Positions 1-9,288 are shown, numbered from the stretch's first letter. The stretch: 64,000 bases of DNA from PALSA-1003 sp963791945 (GCA_963791945.1 CAWBUD010000003.1:186001-250000), one strand, 5' to 3'. Numbers and translations are program-made. The notes: a model not told the origin generated them from the letters alone.

Positions 1-32
1 TGTTTTAGCGTGGCGAAGAACCAGTCAATCAT
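1..32 (-). CDS. 5' end of a gene running off the window (possible AspT-like transporter)
   Basis: An ATG at 32 on the minus strand is preceded by a good ribosome-binding site (AGGGAGA, about 6 bases upstream) and reads MIDWFFATLK before the window ends. Only ten residues are visible. The start resembles the N-termini of AspT-type aspartate:alanine antiporters as I remember them, and such carriers can accompany decarboxylases, but ten residues cannot settle it. It lies downstream of the decarboxylase in the same orientation and is now separated from it by the IS630 element, so the pair may once have been one operon. Confidence 0.35.
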   Translation of the reverse strand, partial: MIDWFFATLK

Positions 33-168
33 ATTGATCTCCCTTTGACTTTGGCTCCGTTGAGGCGGCTGTCGTGAATTCGTGAATCGGAATCTGCTTG
101 GGCACGAAACTCGCTACAGCCACGCCGACGCCCGGACAGGTGAGCCCGTTAAGAAATGCTTGCATGAT

Positions 169-1278
169 CTAGTGTGCCGTTCCGCTGATTCGTGCACAAA
201 GTCTTTCGAGCTTGGCGACGATCGAATCGGCGGTCGCGGTCCAGATGAAGGGTTTGCAATTGACGTTGTGATGGACCACGAAGTGATCGATGTGCTGAAT
301 CAGTTCGCGCACCGAGCGGAACGAGCCGCGGCGGATCGCGCGTTGGGTAATGAGCGCGAAGAAGCGTTCGACCAGGTTGAGCCACGAACTGTAGGTTGGC
401 ACGAAGTGCAGATGCCAGCGCGGACGTGCCGCCAGCCAAGCCTTGACCTTGGCATGCTTGTGCGTGCGGTAATTGTCCACGATCAGGTGAACGTCCAGAT
501 CGGGTGGCACCGCGGCTTCGATCGCGCGCAAGAAGCCGAGGAATTCCTGGTGCCGGTGTCGCGGCTTGCATTCGGCCAACACTTGTCCGGTCAGCATGTC
601 GAGGGCGGCGAACAGGGTGGTGGTGCCGTGCCGCTTGTAGTCGTGGGTGACGCCCTCGACGTAACCAAAGCCCATCGGCAGCAACGGCTGCGTGCGCTCC
701 AGGGCTTGCACCTGGCTCTTCTCATCGACGCACAGCACCAGAGCCTTATCCGGCGGATTCAGATACAGGCCCACCACATCGCGCAGCTTCTCAAGGAAGA
801 ACGGATCGGTGGACAGCTTGAAGCTCTCGCTGCGGTGCGGCTGCAAGCCGAACAGCTTGATGTAGCGGTGCACGCTGGTGCCCGAGATTCCGGTCTCGGC
901 GGCCAGCGAGCGAATGCTCCAGTGCGTCGCTCCGTCGGTTGGCTTGCTGTGCAGGGTGGTTTGGATCAACTCGGCCACCCGCTCGTCGTCGATCGAACGT
1001 GGCTTACCCGGCCGCAATTCGTCGTACAGCCCATTGATCCGCCGCTCGACGAAACGGCGGCGCCACTTGCCAATCGTCGCGTGGGTATAGCCCAGGCGCG
1101 CAGCGATACTGCTGTTCGGCTCCCCACTCGCGCTCGCCAATACGATCTGCGCGCGCGCACGCAACGCCGCCGGAATCGAGCGGGAGCGCACCATCGATTG
1201 CAATTGCGCAAGTTCAACGGAGTCCAATACCAGATCAGCTTTCGGACGTCCCATCGGCATGGCGGTATCTCCACTCAT
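169..1278 (-). CDS. IS630 family transposase
   Basis: This 369-residue DDE transposase should cut and paste its own element into TA targets. Residues about 20-135 form helix-turn-helix DNA-binding modules (a winged helix with the WRRRF segment near 72-76). The catalytic triad is visible as D185 (CVDEKSQ), D268 (IVDNYRTH) and E304 (NLVERFF), with the spacing usual for IS630. Length is full and no frameshift is seen. The stop codon is composite: TA is the target duplication and the final G (position 169) is host DNA outside the element, so the reading frame closes only because of the base flanking the insertion. Confidence 0.93.
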   Translation of the reverse strand: MSGDTAMPMGRPKADLVLDSVELAQLQSMVRSRSIPAALRARAQIVLASASGEPNSSIAARLGYTHATIGKWRRRFVERRINGLYDELRPGKPRSIDDERVAELIQTTLHSKPTDGATHWSIRSLAAETGISGTSVHRYIKLFGLQPHRSESFKLSTDPFFLEKLRDVVGLYLNPPDKALVLCVDEKSQVQALERTQPLLPMGFGYVEGVTHDYKRHGTTTLFAALDMLTGQVLAECKPRHRHQEFLGFLRAIEAAVPPDLDVHLIVDNYRTHKHAKVKAWLAARPRWHLHFVPTYSSWLNLVERFFALITQRAIRRGSFRSVRELIQHIDHFVVHHNVNCKPFIWTATADSIVAKLERLCARISGTAH

Positions 1279-1333
1279 GAAGATACCGAAATCCGATGCA
1301 AGACATATGCCAGTTATTAACGGAACAGAACAC
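172..1333 (-). mobile_element. IS630-family insertion sequence, 1162 bp
   Basis: The element is bounded by imperfect terminal inverted repeats: GTGTGCCGTTCCG at 172-184, and GTGTTCTGTTCCG read inward from 1333 (11 of 13 identical). Each end is flanked by TA (170-171 and 1334-1335), the two-base target duplication expected of the IS630/Tc1-mariner group. The size is normal for the family and the single transposase gene is intact, so the copy may be active. Both outer junctions read CTAG. The insertion lies at the stop codon of the flanking decarboxylase gene. Confidence 0.9.
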
Positions 1334-4146
1334 TAGCCCTCGATCTTTGCGGCCGTCTTGCCCTTGGGCGGCGCGGTGCGCACCTTCGCACCCTGTCCGG
1401 GCGTTGCCTTGCCGATGGCCGAGAGCTTGATCAGCTTGAGGCCGCGCGTGTTGTTGTAGCCGTGGATTTCCTTGACGTCGAGCTTGCGCATGAACCCGAT
1501 CGTGTCGGCCTCGATCACCTGCCCCGGCACCATGATCGGGAAGCCGGGCGGGTACGGGATCACGAAGTTGGCCGATACAAGCTCGGGGCCGCTTTTCAGC
1601 CGCTCGTCGATCTTCGGGCTCATCAGGGGCAGGTACTCGCAGTCATCCTCTTCATAGGCGGCAAAGAAGGCGTCGCGCATGTTGCCTTCGAGCGTGATGC
1701 TGCCCGGGTCGTCGCGGTAGCCGTCATGGAAGCGGCTGAAGTTCGGCAAGTCGGGCACGTCTTCCATCAGGCTCTTCACCCGTGCCGCAAATGCAGCGCG
1801 CTCGGCCTCCCCGCCTTCGGCGAGCCGCGCGTCGATCTCCTGTGAGATCTCGAGCAGCACCTTGATCAGCAGAGCAACGTCGCTGCGGGTGTTGTTGATG
1901 TTGCTCTGCAGCAGCACGCTGTTGCGCGAAGTCTTGTTGAGCTGGATGTTGTATCTGGCTGCCAGCAGGTTCTTGAACGACGTGCCGTCGTAACCGGCGG
2001 TGCCGCACACCAGCGTCATGCGCGTGGGGTCGAGGAAGAATTCGTCCTCTTGCACCGACTTTAGCCCCGTGACCCAGGTAGTGCCCGGTGTGAAGAAGTC
2101 GCGAAAACCCGAGGCACGGAATTCGGCCGGCACCATGGCGTCCGCGCCAAGCACACGGAAGTACTTGGAGATGATCGGGTGTTCGCTCACGGAGCGCCGG
2201 ATTACCAGCGCGATCTCAATCGCGCGCATCACCAGCTCGTAGCCCTCCAACTCCATCTGGCGCCGGGCTAGGTCGAGCGACGCGATGATCTGCGCGTTGG
2301 GCGAGGTTGAGGCGTGGATGAATACCGCTTCGCGGAAGGCCGAGACGTGGTGGTTGTAATCCTCGTCCCGCACCGCCACGATCGAACCCTGGCGCAGCGC
2401 CGACATGGACTTGTGTACCGAGTCGGTTTCGTACACCCGGATGCGCATCTTGCGCGGGTCAGGCACCAGATGCCGCTTGAGTAGCCGCGCATCCTTCGGG
2501 TCCAGGTCCTCGCCGAGTTCGGCGGCCTGCGCCTGCCACGCGGCCAAGGCGGCAGGGCTCGCCCTCCACTCCTCCAGCGCTGCGGCCGCGCCCATCGCGG
2601 TGCGCGGCCGAAGGAACGGCGACCAGCGCGCAAACCCGAACCACGCCTCGTCCCACAGGAAAATGAGATCCGGCTTGATCGCCAGGCACTCCTCCATCAC
2701 CCGGCGGGTATTGTAGATGTGCCCGTCGAACGTGCAGTTGGTGAGTGTCACCATCTTCACCCGATCGAGCCGTCCTTCGGCCTTGAGATTGAGCAGTGCC
2801 TGCTTGATGGTGCGCAGCGGGACCGCGCCATACATCGAGTATTCGGTCATCGGGAAGGCTTCGACGTACAGCGGCTGGGCACCCGACAGCACCATGCCAT
2901 AGTGGTGCGACTTGTGGCAGTTGCGGTCGGCGATCACGATGTCGCCCGGCGCGGTCACCGCCTGATAGACCATCTTGTTGGACGTCGAGGTGCCGTTGGT
3001 GACGAAGAACACGTGATCAGCGCCCACGGCCCGGGCAAACTTCTCCTGGGCAACCTTGATGTTGCCGGTCGGCTCGAGCATGCTGTCGAGGCCGCCGGTG
3101 GTGGCCGAGGTTTCCGCGAGGAACAGGTTCTGTCCGTAGAACTCGCCCATGTCCCGGATCCAGTTCGACTTCATGATCGACTTGCCGCGCGCGATCGGGA
3201 GCGCGTGGAAGGTTGCGATCGGCCGGGCGGCGTAGCGCTTCAGGTTGTCGAAGAACGGTGTTGAATAGCGGTCGGCGATGCCCTCGAGGACGTTGAGGTG
3301 CACCTCCATCAGCTCCTCGACCTCGTAGAACACGCGCCGGATCATCGAGGCCGCCGGGTCGCCTGCCACCTTCTCAACCTGCCGGTCGCTCAGGAGGTAG
3401 ATGTCAAGCTCTGGGCGGATGCGCTTGATCAGCCCCGCCAGCGTCACGCCGACCTCGCCCGGCGCAAAGCTCGAGGTATCCAGCTGGGTACGCGAGGCCA
3501 GAAGATTGCGCAGCAGCGGCACGTCGTGCTGCGACGGCACCGGAATCCCGTCAAAGATCACTACCGCCTCGATCTTGCCGTTCATGATCGTGGCAAGAAG
3601 GGCGTCTTCCACGCTGCCGACGAGCACGGGCTCGTAGATCATCGCGTCCTCGACGCGCCGCAGATGGCGGAGCTCCCGGGCAATTTTCGCCCGGTTTGTA
3701 GCCGGCACCGGGCTCACGAACAGGGTCTCGAAATATGGCCGGTGAGTGTCACCGCCGCTGAGCGTGGGTGACAACCGATCTGGTGCGGCGTCATCCGCAT
3801 CGTCCGCCGTTTCCCATTCACCGCTGTCGTAGCGATAGCTGCCCGACAACAGCGCGCCGCTGATCCGCCGTACCAGCCGTCCGACACCGAGCGCGTCCTC
3901 GCTGCTGATACGTTCGCTGAGCGCCTTCATCAACCGCGGCCCGGGATAGGCGAAGAAATCCTCGAGCGCATACAGCTCCACGAGCGCCGCTTCCACGGCG
4001 GCGCGCCCGGCGCGCGGCTTGCCGCTTTGCGCCTCAGCCGCCCAGGCCTGTGCCTTGGCATTCAGCTCGCGCCAGCGATCCAGCCTCGCTGCCGAACTCG
4101 AGAAGAAATGATCCAGGTTCGGTACGCCGGGGGATGATGTGGCCAT
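1333..4146 (-). CDS. Orn/Lys/Arg decarboxylase family protein (PLP-dependent)
   Basis: This is a fold-type I PLP decarboxylase of the ornithine/lysine/arginine group, expected in the cytoplasm, where such enzymes make polyamines or consume protons. The PLP-binding lysine is in SVHKSMSAL, the cofactor aspartate is in LWDEAWFGF, and other family motifs include SATTGGLDS and FVTNGTSTSNK. At 937 residues it is about 180 longer than classic inducible decarboxylases, mostly because of an extended N-terminus. The start is supported by AGGAGA upstream of the ATG. Substrate cannot be assigned. The stop TAG shares its TA with the target duplication of the adjacent IS630 element and takes its G from the element. 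Confidence 0.85.
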   Translation of the reverse strand: MATSSPGVPNLDHFFSSSAARLDRWRELNAKAQAWAAEAQSGKPRAGRAAVEAALVELYALEDFFAYPGPRLMKALSERISSEDALGVGRLVRRISGALLSGSYRYDSGEWETADDADDAAPDRLSPTLSGGDTHRPYFETLFVSPVPATNRAKIARELRHLRRVEDAMIYEPVLVGSVEDALLATIMNGKIEAVVIFDGIPVPSQHDVPLLRNLLASRTQLDTSSFAPGEVGVTLAGLIKRIRPELDIYLLSDRQVEKVAGDPAASMIRRVFYEVEELMEVHLNVLEGIADRYSTPFFDNLKRYAARPIATFHALPIARGKSIMKSNWIRDMGEFYGQNLFLAETSATTGGLDSMLEPTGNIKVAQEKFARAVGADHVFFVTNGTSTSNKMVYQAVTAPGDIVIADRNCHKSHHYGMVLSGAQPLYVEAFPMTEYSMYGAVPLRTIKQALLNLKAEGRLDRVKMVTLTNCTFDGHIYNTRRVMEECLAIKPDLIFLWDEAWFGFARWSPFLRPRTAMGAAAALEEWRASPAALAAWQAQAAELGEDLDPKDARLLKRHLVPDPRKMRIRVYETDSVHKSMSALRQGSIVAVRDEDYNHHVSAFREAVFIHASTSPNAQIIASLDLARRQMELEGYELVMRAIEIALVIRRSVSEHPIISKYFRVLGADAMVPAEFRASGFRDFFTPGTTWVTGLKSVQEDEFFLDPTRMTLVCGTAGYDGTSFKNLLAARYNIQLNKTSRNSVLLQSNINNTRSDVALLIKVLLEISQEIDARLAEGGEAERAAFAARVKSLMEDVPDLPNFSRFHDGYRDDPGSITLEGNMRDAFFAAYEEDDCEYLPLMSPKIDERLKSGPELVSANFVIPYPPGFPIMVPGQVIEADTIGFMRKLDVKEIHGYNNTRGLKLIKLSAIGKATPGQGAKVRTAPPKGKTAAKIEG

Positions 4147-4434
4147 GCTGTTTTCTCCTGTAGTTGATGCGCTCGCGTGATCTCGTGCGCATCAGTGCCT
4201 GCTTGTTGCTGTCGAATTCCAAGAACAACGGAATATGCCTCCGTCGCGTGTACTCGGACTCATCGTCCATCCCCGTTAGGAATGGCCTGGCGGAGTGGCT
4301 GGTGCGCTTCCACGAATGCTCGGCGAGATGTATGACTCACCACGGAGCACCGCTGCGATCGCATCGAGCATGTCCGAATGGTGATCCTGGTCTAGGCGGA
4401 TTGCAAGGTATAGAGTCGCAGCCCGCAGCGCTTT

Positions 4435-4989
4435 CTAAGCGGGCCCACCTTTGTCTGCGGCCAGCGCGAGGGTGAGGTGTATTACGCCGCCATCGCGCCG
4501 TTGCTGCATGGGAAATCCGGCTCGCCTGAAGACCGCGAGCATCGCCCTGTTCTGACTCAGAACGTCGGCCTCGAATCGGGCGAGATTCTGGTGGCGGGCG
4601 AGGACCGCCAGATGAGCGAGGAGGCGGGACGCGATTCCGCGCCCCTGGTAGTCCTCTGCGACCACGAACGCCAGTTCCGCCGAGCGTTCGGTACCCGGCC
4701 CCCCGGTCAAGAAGTAGCGTCCGGAAGCGATGACGATTTCGCCCCGCACGGTATCGGTGGTGACGACCAACGCCACTTCGCGCACGAAATCGACGTTGAC
4801 CGCGCCATCGATCTCGGCGTCGGAGGGATCGCCTCGGTTGGTGAAGAAACGGGTGTAGATCGAATCCTTCTCCAGCAACCGGAACGCTTCCAGAAAACGG
4901 TTCCGGTCGCCGGGCCGGACCGCGCGGATCGTCACGCGCGTGCCATCCTTCATTACCTCACTCACCGAATAATCGCGCGCATCGTTCAT
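4435..4989 (-). CDS. GNAT family N-acetyltransferase
   Basis: A 184-residue acetyl-CoA-dependent acetyltransferase. The acetyl-CoA loop appears as DYQGRGIASRLL (residues 113-124, the Q/RxxGxG/A signature), after a beta-strand containing AELAFVV. The N-terminal IRAVRPGDR segment is typical of the GNAT domain that also forms the C-terminus of Pat-type protein lysine acetyltransferases, but the CoA-ligase-like domain of Pat is absent. The acceptor is unknown. The next gene downstream on the minus strand is the decarboxylase, after a gap of 288 bases in which no gene or clear promoter was recognised. Confidence 0.8.
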   Translation of the reverse strand: MNDARDYSVSEVMKDGTRVTIRAVRPGDRNRFLEAFRLLEKDSIYTRFFTNRGDPSDAEIDGAVNVDFVREVALVVTTDTVRGEIVIASGRYFLTGGPGTERSAELAFVVAEDYQGRGIASRLLAHLAVLARHQNLARFEADVLSQNRAMLAVFRRAGFPMQQRRDGGVIHLTLALAADKGGPA

Positions 4990-4993
4990 GACT

Positions 4994-5644
4994 TCAGAAC
5001 GCGGCGCCGATCGAACCGACGAAAATCTGTTCCCTCGACCCCGGGTTGAACCAAAAGCCGCCTATCGTGACGCGGCCCCAAGTCGCCTGCGCGAACGGCC
5101 CCCGCTGCAGTTCGCGGTCGCCTCCGTAAGCCGTGGTGCGCTGGCCAGCGAGTCCAACGCGAAGCCACTCGACCGGTCGGAATCCCAACTCGCTCCAGGC
5201 GTAGAGATAGCTGCTGGTTCGCTCGCTGCTATCGCGCACGTATTCGGCTTCGACGTAAAAGTCGAAGTGCCGCCATGCTACGCTCGCCTCCAGACTGGGT
5301 ACGAAAGCCTGTGTCGTACCCCAAGCGCCGCCGAGCAGCGGCGTCAACTCCCAGGTGACTGCGTCCCCGCCGGAAAACGTCCAGCCGACGAAAGCCGAGC
5401 GCGCACCGACCGATTCGTAGTTGTATCTCGCTTCGAGGTGCAGCGGGCCGCGATCGGCTGCAGCGATCGCCGACGTGTAGTTTTCGCCGCCACGGACGAA
5501 TGTGGGGTACGCGGTGATCGCGAACTCCCACGAGGGTTTCGTGGCAGGAGAGGCACGACGCCCACTGAGCTCCTCCTCACCCGCGAGTGCTGTCGTGGCC
5601 ATGACGATGGTGAACGCGACGACGACCCGAAGCGCGGCTTTCAT
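4994..5644 (-). CDS. predicted outer-membrane beta-barrel protein
   Basis: This 216-residue protein begins with a signal peptide (MKAALRVVVAFTIVMATTALA), followed by alternating strands rich in aromatic residues and a C-terminal phenylalanine (FVGSIGAAF), the usual signature for insertion by the BAM machinery. No named family was recognised. Its ATG overlaps the stop of the upstream membrane-protein gene in an ATGA junction, so the two are probably translated together. It ends only 4 bases before the GNAT start. Confidence 0.6.
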   Translation of the reverse strand: MKAALRVVVAFTIVMATTALAGEEELSGRRASPATKPSWEFAITAYPTFVRGGENYTSAIAAADRGPLHLEARYNYESVGARSAFVGWTFSGGDAVTWELTPLLGGAWGTTQAFVPSLEASVAWRHFDFYVEAEYVRDSSERTSSYLYAWSELGFRPVEWLRVGLAGQRTTAYGGDRELQRGPFAQATWGRVTIGGFWFNPGSREQIFVGSIGAAF

Positions 5645-6312
5645 CCGCCGAGCGCGTTGATCGCGATCACGAGTGCCGTGCCCAGCCCGACCATCATGAG
5701 CCCGACTCTCCAGCTCCCGTAGCCCGCATACCGCCCGAGAGCGAGCCCCCCGAAGAACAGCATGGCGAGCGCGATGGCACGAGATACGGTCTTCGCCGTT
5801 CCGACATCATGGATCAAGGCGAAGGGCAGGACGACAGGCAGCGTGGCCGCGACCACGATCAGGAATATCGCCAGGGCAGCGAGCAGATCATCCCACCCCA
5901 GAGTCGGTCGCGCCGGTACGGAGGACAGCGCGACGATTCGCCCGCGGATCGCCTCGAGCTCCGCCGGCGAGACGAGACTTGCCGCGGCTCGTGACAGCAA
6001 GCGCTCGAGGACCCTGCGGCCGGTGGCCTCGTCCGGAGCCGCCCGTACAGAGTGCACGAGCATGAGTGACCTGCCGCGATCTGTCACAGTGCGGACGAGG
6101 TACATGATCGCGTCGACGAGTCCCCAGGCGAGGTTGCAGCCCAGGGCAGCAACGAACATGTCCCGGATCTGTGCGCGCCCGGCCTCCGCCACCGACACGG
6201 CTCCGACGAAGGTGAGCGCCATGAACAAGCCGAAGAGCATTTCCGATACCCGGTCGACGGGACTGAGCACAGACGCGCGGGTCGCTTCTTCGGGTTGGAT
6301 CTCTCCGTTCAT
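5641..6312 (-). CDS. VIT1/CCC1-like integral membrane protein
   Basis: About 223 residues with four to five hydrophobic segments. The N-terminal stretch DRVSEMLFGLFMALTF and the following GCNLAWGLVDAIMYL resemble VIT1/CCC1-type proteins, which in better-known members carry iron or manganese. I chose the second ATG of the local pair (6312) because AGGGG lies 7 bases upstream; an upstream open extension to 6534 has no such signal and is not membrane-like. The gene overlaps the outer-membrane protein gene by 4 bases. The metal-binding region of true VIT transporters is not obvious, so transport activity is uncertain. Confidence 0.6.
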   Translation of the reverse strand: MNGEIQPEEATRASVLSPVDRVSEMLFGLFMALTFVGAVSVAEAGRAQIRDMFVAALGCNLAWGLVDAIMYLVRTVTDRGRSLMLVHSVRAAPDEATGRRVLERLLSRAAASLVSPAELEAIRGRIVALSSVPARPTLGWDDLLAALAIFLIVVAATLPVVLPFALIHDVGTAKTVSRAIALAMLFFGGLALGRYAGYGSWRVGLMMVGLGTALVIAINALGG

Positions 6313-6652
6313 TGTCATCCCCTGGCGGTCCTTGCCAACAGCCAGACCATCAGCTCGAAGTCGCGCGTTGCGTTGACCTGCGAAAACGCGAATCCTCGCC
6401 TGCAGTTGAGTGGAGCTGCCATCGTTAGCCAGCAGCGCGCAAGTGCGCGGTTTGCGAGCTGACCCGCAATTCGAACCTTCAATTCGGTTCCCCTTGAGTG
6501 GGGAGATTCTGCTCGTCCATGCGTCGACGTGCAACGTAGCGCCCGTGCAGCGAATGCACAGTCATGACCGCGAGACTATAATCATCCGCTGGCCCCGCAG
6601 GGCGCCGCTAAACTCGGCTGAGCGAATTCGCGCGGCAACCGGAACCGGCAGC
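6313..6652. promoter_or_regulatory. divergent intergenic region between the VIT1-like gene and the SulP gene
   Basis: This 340-base gap separates divergently transcribed genes and must hold promoters for both. A perfect TATAAT lies on the plus strand at 6577-6582 pointing toward the SulP gene, but the matching -35 region (around 6554-6559) is poor, so an activator may be needed. Nothing clearly palindromic was recognised. No gene is seen here. Confidence 0.4.
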
Positions 6653-8341
6653 ATGAATCAGCCTCCGACCGACTCGAAGGCAAGCGAGCAACGCACCGTT
6701 GCACTCCGCTTCGACGTCGTCGCAGGTCTCACGGCCGCGGCGGTCGTTCTGCCGAAGGCAATGGCCTACGCGACCGTAGCCGGGTTGCCCGTCGCCGTGG
6801 GTCTTTATACTGCCTTCGTCCCGATGGTGGTCTACGCGCTGCTCGGCTCGTCGCGCGTGCTTAGCGTCAGCTCTACGACCACGCTGGCGATCCTGACCGG
6901 CACCGAGCTCGGCTTGGTCGTCCCGGACGGCGACCCGGCGAAGCTTGTCACCGCGACGGCCACGCTGACGGCCCTGGTCGGCGCCGCGCTGCTGCTGGCG
7001 AGGCTATTGCGTCTGGGATTCGTCGCCAACTTCATTTCCGCGCCGGTTCTGACAGGCTTCAAGGCGGGGATCGGACTCGTGATCGTGCTGGACCAGGTGC
7101 CGAAACTCATTGGTATCCACATAACGAAGCAGGGGTTCTTCGTCGATCTGCTGCACGTCGTGCAACACGTTCCAGAGACCTCGCTGATGACGCTCGCGGT
7201 GGCCGCCGCTACCTTCCTCGTGCTGATCGGAATCGAGCACTATTGGCCGCGTGCTCCAGCGCCGCTGATCGCACTCGGCGGCGGCATCGCCGCGGCCTGG
7301 TTCTTCGGCCTTCAGGCATTGGGGGTCTCGACGGTCGGCCTGATTCCGCAAGGATTCCCGTCACTCACGGTGCCCGATCCCGCGCTGATCGGGCAGTTGA
7401 CGCCCGGCGCGCTGGGGATCGCGTTAATGAGTTTCACCGAAACGATCGCGGTGGGTCGCGCCTTTGCCCGCCCGGGAGATCCTCGCGTCGATGCGAATCG
7501 CGAGTTGATCGCCACCGGGGCTGCCAATCTCGGCGGCGCGTTGCTCGGCGCGATGCCGGGCGGTGGCGGCGCCTCACAGACCGCAGTCGTGCGCGCGGCG
7601 GGCGGGCGGTCGCAACTGGCGTCGCTTGTTACCGCCAGCGTCGCGGTCGCCACGATGCTGCTGCTCGCGCCGTTGCTGGGCTTGCTGCCCCACGCCACGC
7701 TCGCGGCGATCGTCATCGTCTACTCGGTGGGGCTGATCCAGCCGGCGGAATTCCTTGCCGTTCGCAAAGTGCGCACCATGGAGTTCCGCTGGGCGATCGT
7801 AGCCGCACTCGGTGTGCTGATGCTCGGTACGCTCGAGGGCATCGTGGTGGCGATCATCTTGTCGCTGATCGGTCTGGCCAGCCAGAGTGCCAACCCGCGC
7901 GTGCACGTCATCGGCCGCAAGCGCGGGGCCGATGTGCTGCGACCCTTGTCGCCGGAACACCCGGACGACGAGACGTTCGAGGGCCTGTTGATCGTGCGGC
8001 CGGAGGGACGCCTCTACTTCGTCAATGCCCAGAATGTGGCGGAACAGATCAACGCGCTGGTCATGCAGTACAAACCGCGCGTGCTTGCGTTGGACATGAG
8101 CCGGGTGCCCGACATCGAATACTCGGCATTGCAGGCGCTGATGGAAGGAGAGGCACGCGCGACCGAACGCGGCGCGATCGTGTGGCTGGCCGGGTTGAAT
8201 CCCGGCGTACTCGAGGTCGTGCGAACCTCGGAGCTGGCCGACCGACTTGGCCGCGACCGCATGTTGTTCAACGCGCGCGCGGCGATCGAACGCTATCAGG
8301 CGTTGCAGGCAACTGCGAACGGTTCGCAACATCGAACTTAG
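6653..8341 (+). CDS. SulP family anion transporter with STAS domain
   Basis: A 562-residue inner-membrane carrier of the SLC26/SulP family, whose members move sulfate, bicarbonate or other anions. The start MNQPPTDSK immediately precedes the SulP core (LPKAMAYATVAGLPVAVGLYT); an upstream in-frame extension to 6410 is not family-like. About 10-14 hydrophobic segments fill residues 20-420. The C-terminal STAS domain (about 440-550) contains LALDMSRVPDIEYSALQAL, the usual phosphorylation-loop region, though the phosphorylatable serine/threonine position is less clear. Ten bases separate it from the PPK2 gene, suggesting co-expression. The substrate cannot be read from the sequence. Confidence 0.88.
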   Translation: MNQPPTDSKASEQRTVALRFDVVAGLTAAAVVLPKAMAYATVAGLPVAVGLYTAFVPMVVYALLGSSRVLSVSSTTTLAILTGTELGLVVPDGDPAKLVTATATLTALVGAALLLARLLRLGFVANFISAPVLTGFKAGIGLVIVLDQVPKLIGIHITKQGFFVDLLHVVQHVPETSLMTLAVAAATFLVLIGIEHYWPRAPAPLIALGGGIAAAWFFGLQALGVSTVGLIPQGFPSLTVPDPALIGQLTPGALGIALMSFTETIAVGRAFARPGDPRVDANRELIATGAANLGGALLGAMPGGGGASQTAVVRAAGGRSQLASLVTASVAVATMLLLAPLLGLLPHATLAAIVIVYSVGLIQPAEFLAVRKVRTMEFRWAIVAALGVLMLGTLEGIVVAIILSLIGLASQSANPRVHVIGRKRGADVLRPLSPEHPDDETFEGLLIVRPEGRLYFVNAQNVAEQINALVMQYKPRVLALDMSRVPDIEYSALQALMEGEARATERGAIVWLAGLNPGVLEVVRTSELADRLGRDRMLFNARAAIERYQALQATANGSQHRT

Positions 8342-8351
8342 GGAGGCGACG

Positions 8352-9236
8352 ATGGGAAAGAAAAACGCGACAAGGAAGGCCGAGCAGAAGCGCAAGGGGA
8401 AGAAGGGCGGCGGTGACGCTGTGAAAGCAGGTGCGCAGAAACGGGGCACGGCGTCGCCCAAGGCCGAGATTTCCCGGAAGGACTATGCGCGAGAGATGAA
8501 AAAGCTCCACGTGGAGCTCGTCAAGCTGCAAGAGTGGGTCAAGCTCAAGGGGCTCAAGGTTTGCATCGTCTTCGAGGGCCGCGACGGCGCCGGCAAGGGC
8601 GGCACCATCAAGGCGATTACCGAGCGGGTGAGCCCACGGGTGTTTCGCGTCGTTGCGCTCACTGCGCCGACCGAGCGCGAGAAGTCCCAGATGTACGTGC
8701 AGCGCTATCTGCCGCACCTGCCGGCCGCAGCAGAGATCGTGATCTTCGACCGCAGCTGGTACAACCGGGCGGGCGTCGAGCGCGTGATGGGTTTCTGCTC
8801 CGAGGAGGAGGTAGAGGGCTTCCTGAAAGTAGCTCCGATGTTCGAGAAATTGATGGTCAGCTCCGGCATCATCCTTCTGAAGTACTGGCTGGAAGTGAGC
8901 CCCGACGAGCAGACGCGCCGACTCGAGGCGCGCATCGACGACGGCCGCAAGATCTGGAAGCTCTCGCCCATGGATCTCAAGTCCTACAATCGCTGGTATG
9001 ACTACTCGAGGGCGCGCGACGCGATGTTCGCCGCGACCGACACTGCGTGGGCGCCGTGGTTCGTCGCGCGGTCCGACGACAAGCAGCGGGCGCGGCTCAA
9101 CATCATCAGTCACCTGTTGGGGAGCATAAAGTACAAGGACGTGCGACGAGAAAAGATAGAGCTGCCGAAGCGGCAGAAGGCCGGCGATTATCGCGAACCG
9201 GACTATCCGTACAAGTTCGTTGCCGAGAGACACTGA
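8352..9236 (+). CDS. ppk2: polyphosphate kinase 2 (PPK2) family protein
   Basis: A 294-residue cytoplasmic enzyme that transfers phosphate between polyphosphate and nucleotides. The start ATG at 8352 follows GGGAGG. After a lysine-rich N-terminal tail (residues 1-40), the P-loop EGRDGAGKGGT lies at about 75-85, and the Walker B/lid motif FDRSWYNRAG begins at 132. The KSYNRWYDYSRARDAMF segment is typical of class I PPK2. Whether it favours ADP or GDP formation of triphosphates is not decided by sequence. It is in one transcription unit with the SulP transporter and converges with the TRIC gene. Confidence 0.9.
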   Translation: MGKKNATRKAEQKRKGKKGGGDAVKAGAQKRGTASPKAEISRKDYAREMKKLHVELVKLQEWVKLKGLKVCIVFEGRDGAGKGGTIKAITERVSPRVFRVVALTAPTEREKSQMYVQRYLPHLPAAAEIVIFDRSWYNRAGVERVMGFCSEEEVEGFLKVAPMFEKLMVSSGIILLKYWLEVSPDEQTRRLEARIDDGRKIWKLSPMDLKSYNRWYDYSRARDAMFAATDTAWAPWFVARSDDKQRARLNIISHLLGSIKYKDVRREKIELPKRQKAGDYREPDYPYKFVAERH

Positions 9237-9288
9237 GGCCCCGCCCGTCGCTGCAGCAAGGACCGGCGACACTGTCACTGCTGCCCGT

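Noticed and set aside
82..1320. Long open frame on the plus strand opposite the transposase
   Set aside because: It mirrors the transposase codon pattern in GC-rich DNA, has no family features and spans both IS ends.
1333..1340. Decarboxylase truncated by the IS
   Set aside because: Rejoining the flanks gives the same TAG stop at the same place, so no residues were lost.
4147..4434. Small minus-strand frame upstream of the decarboxylase (MDDESEYTRRRHIP...)
   Set aside because: It overlaps the decarboxylase start in another frame, lacks a ribosome-binding site and resembles no family.
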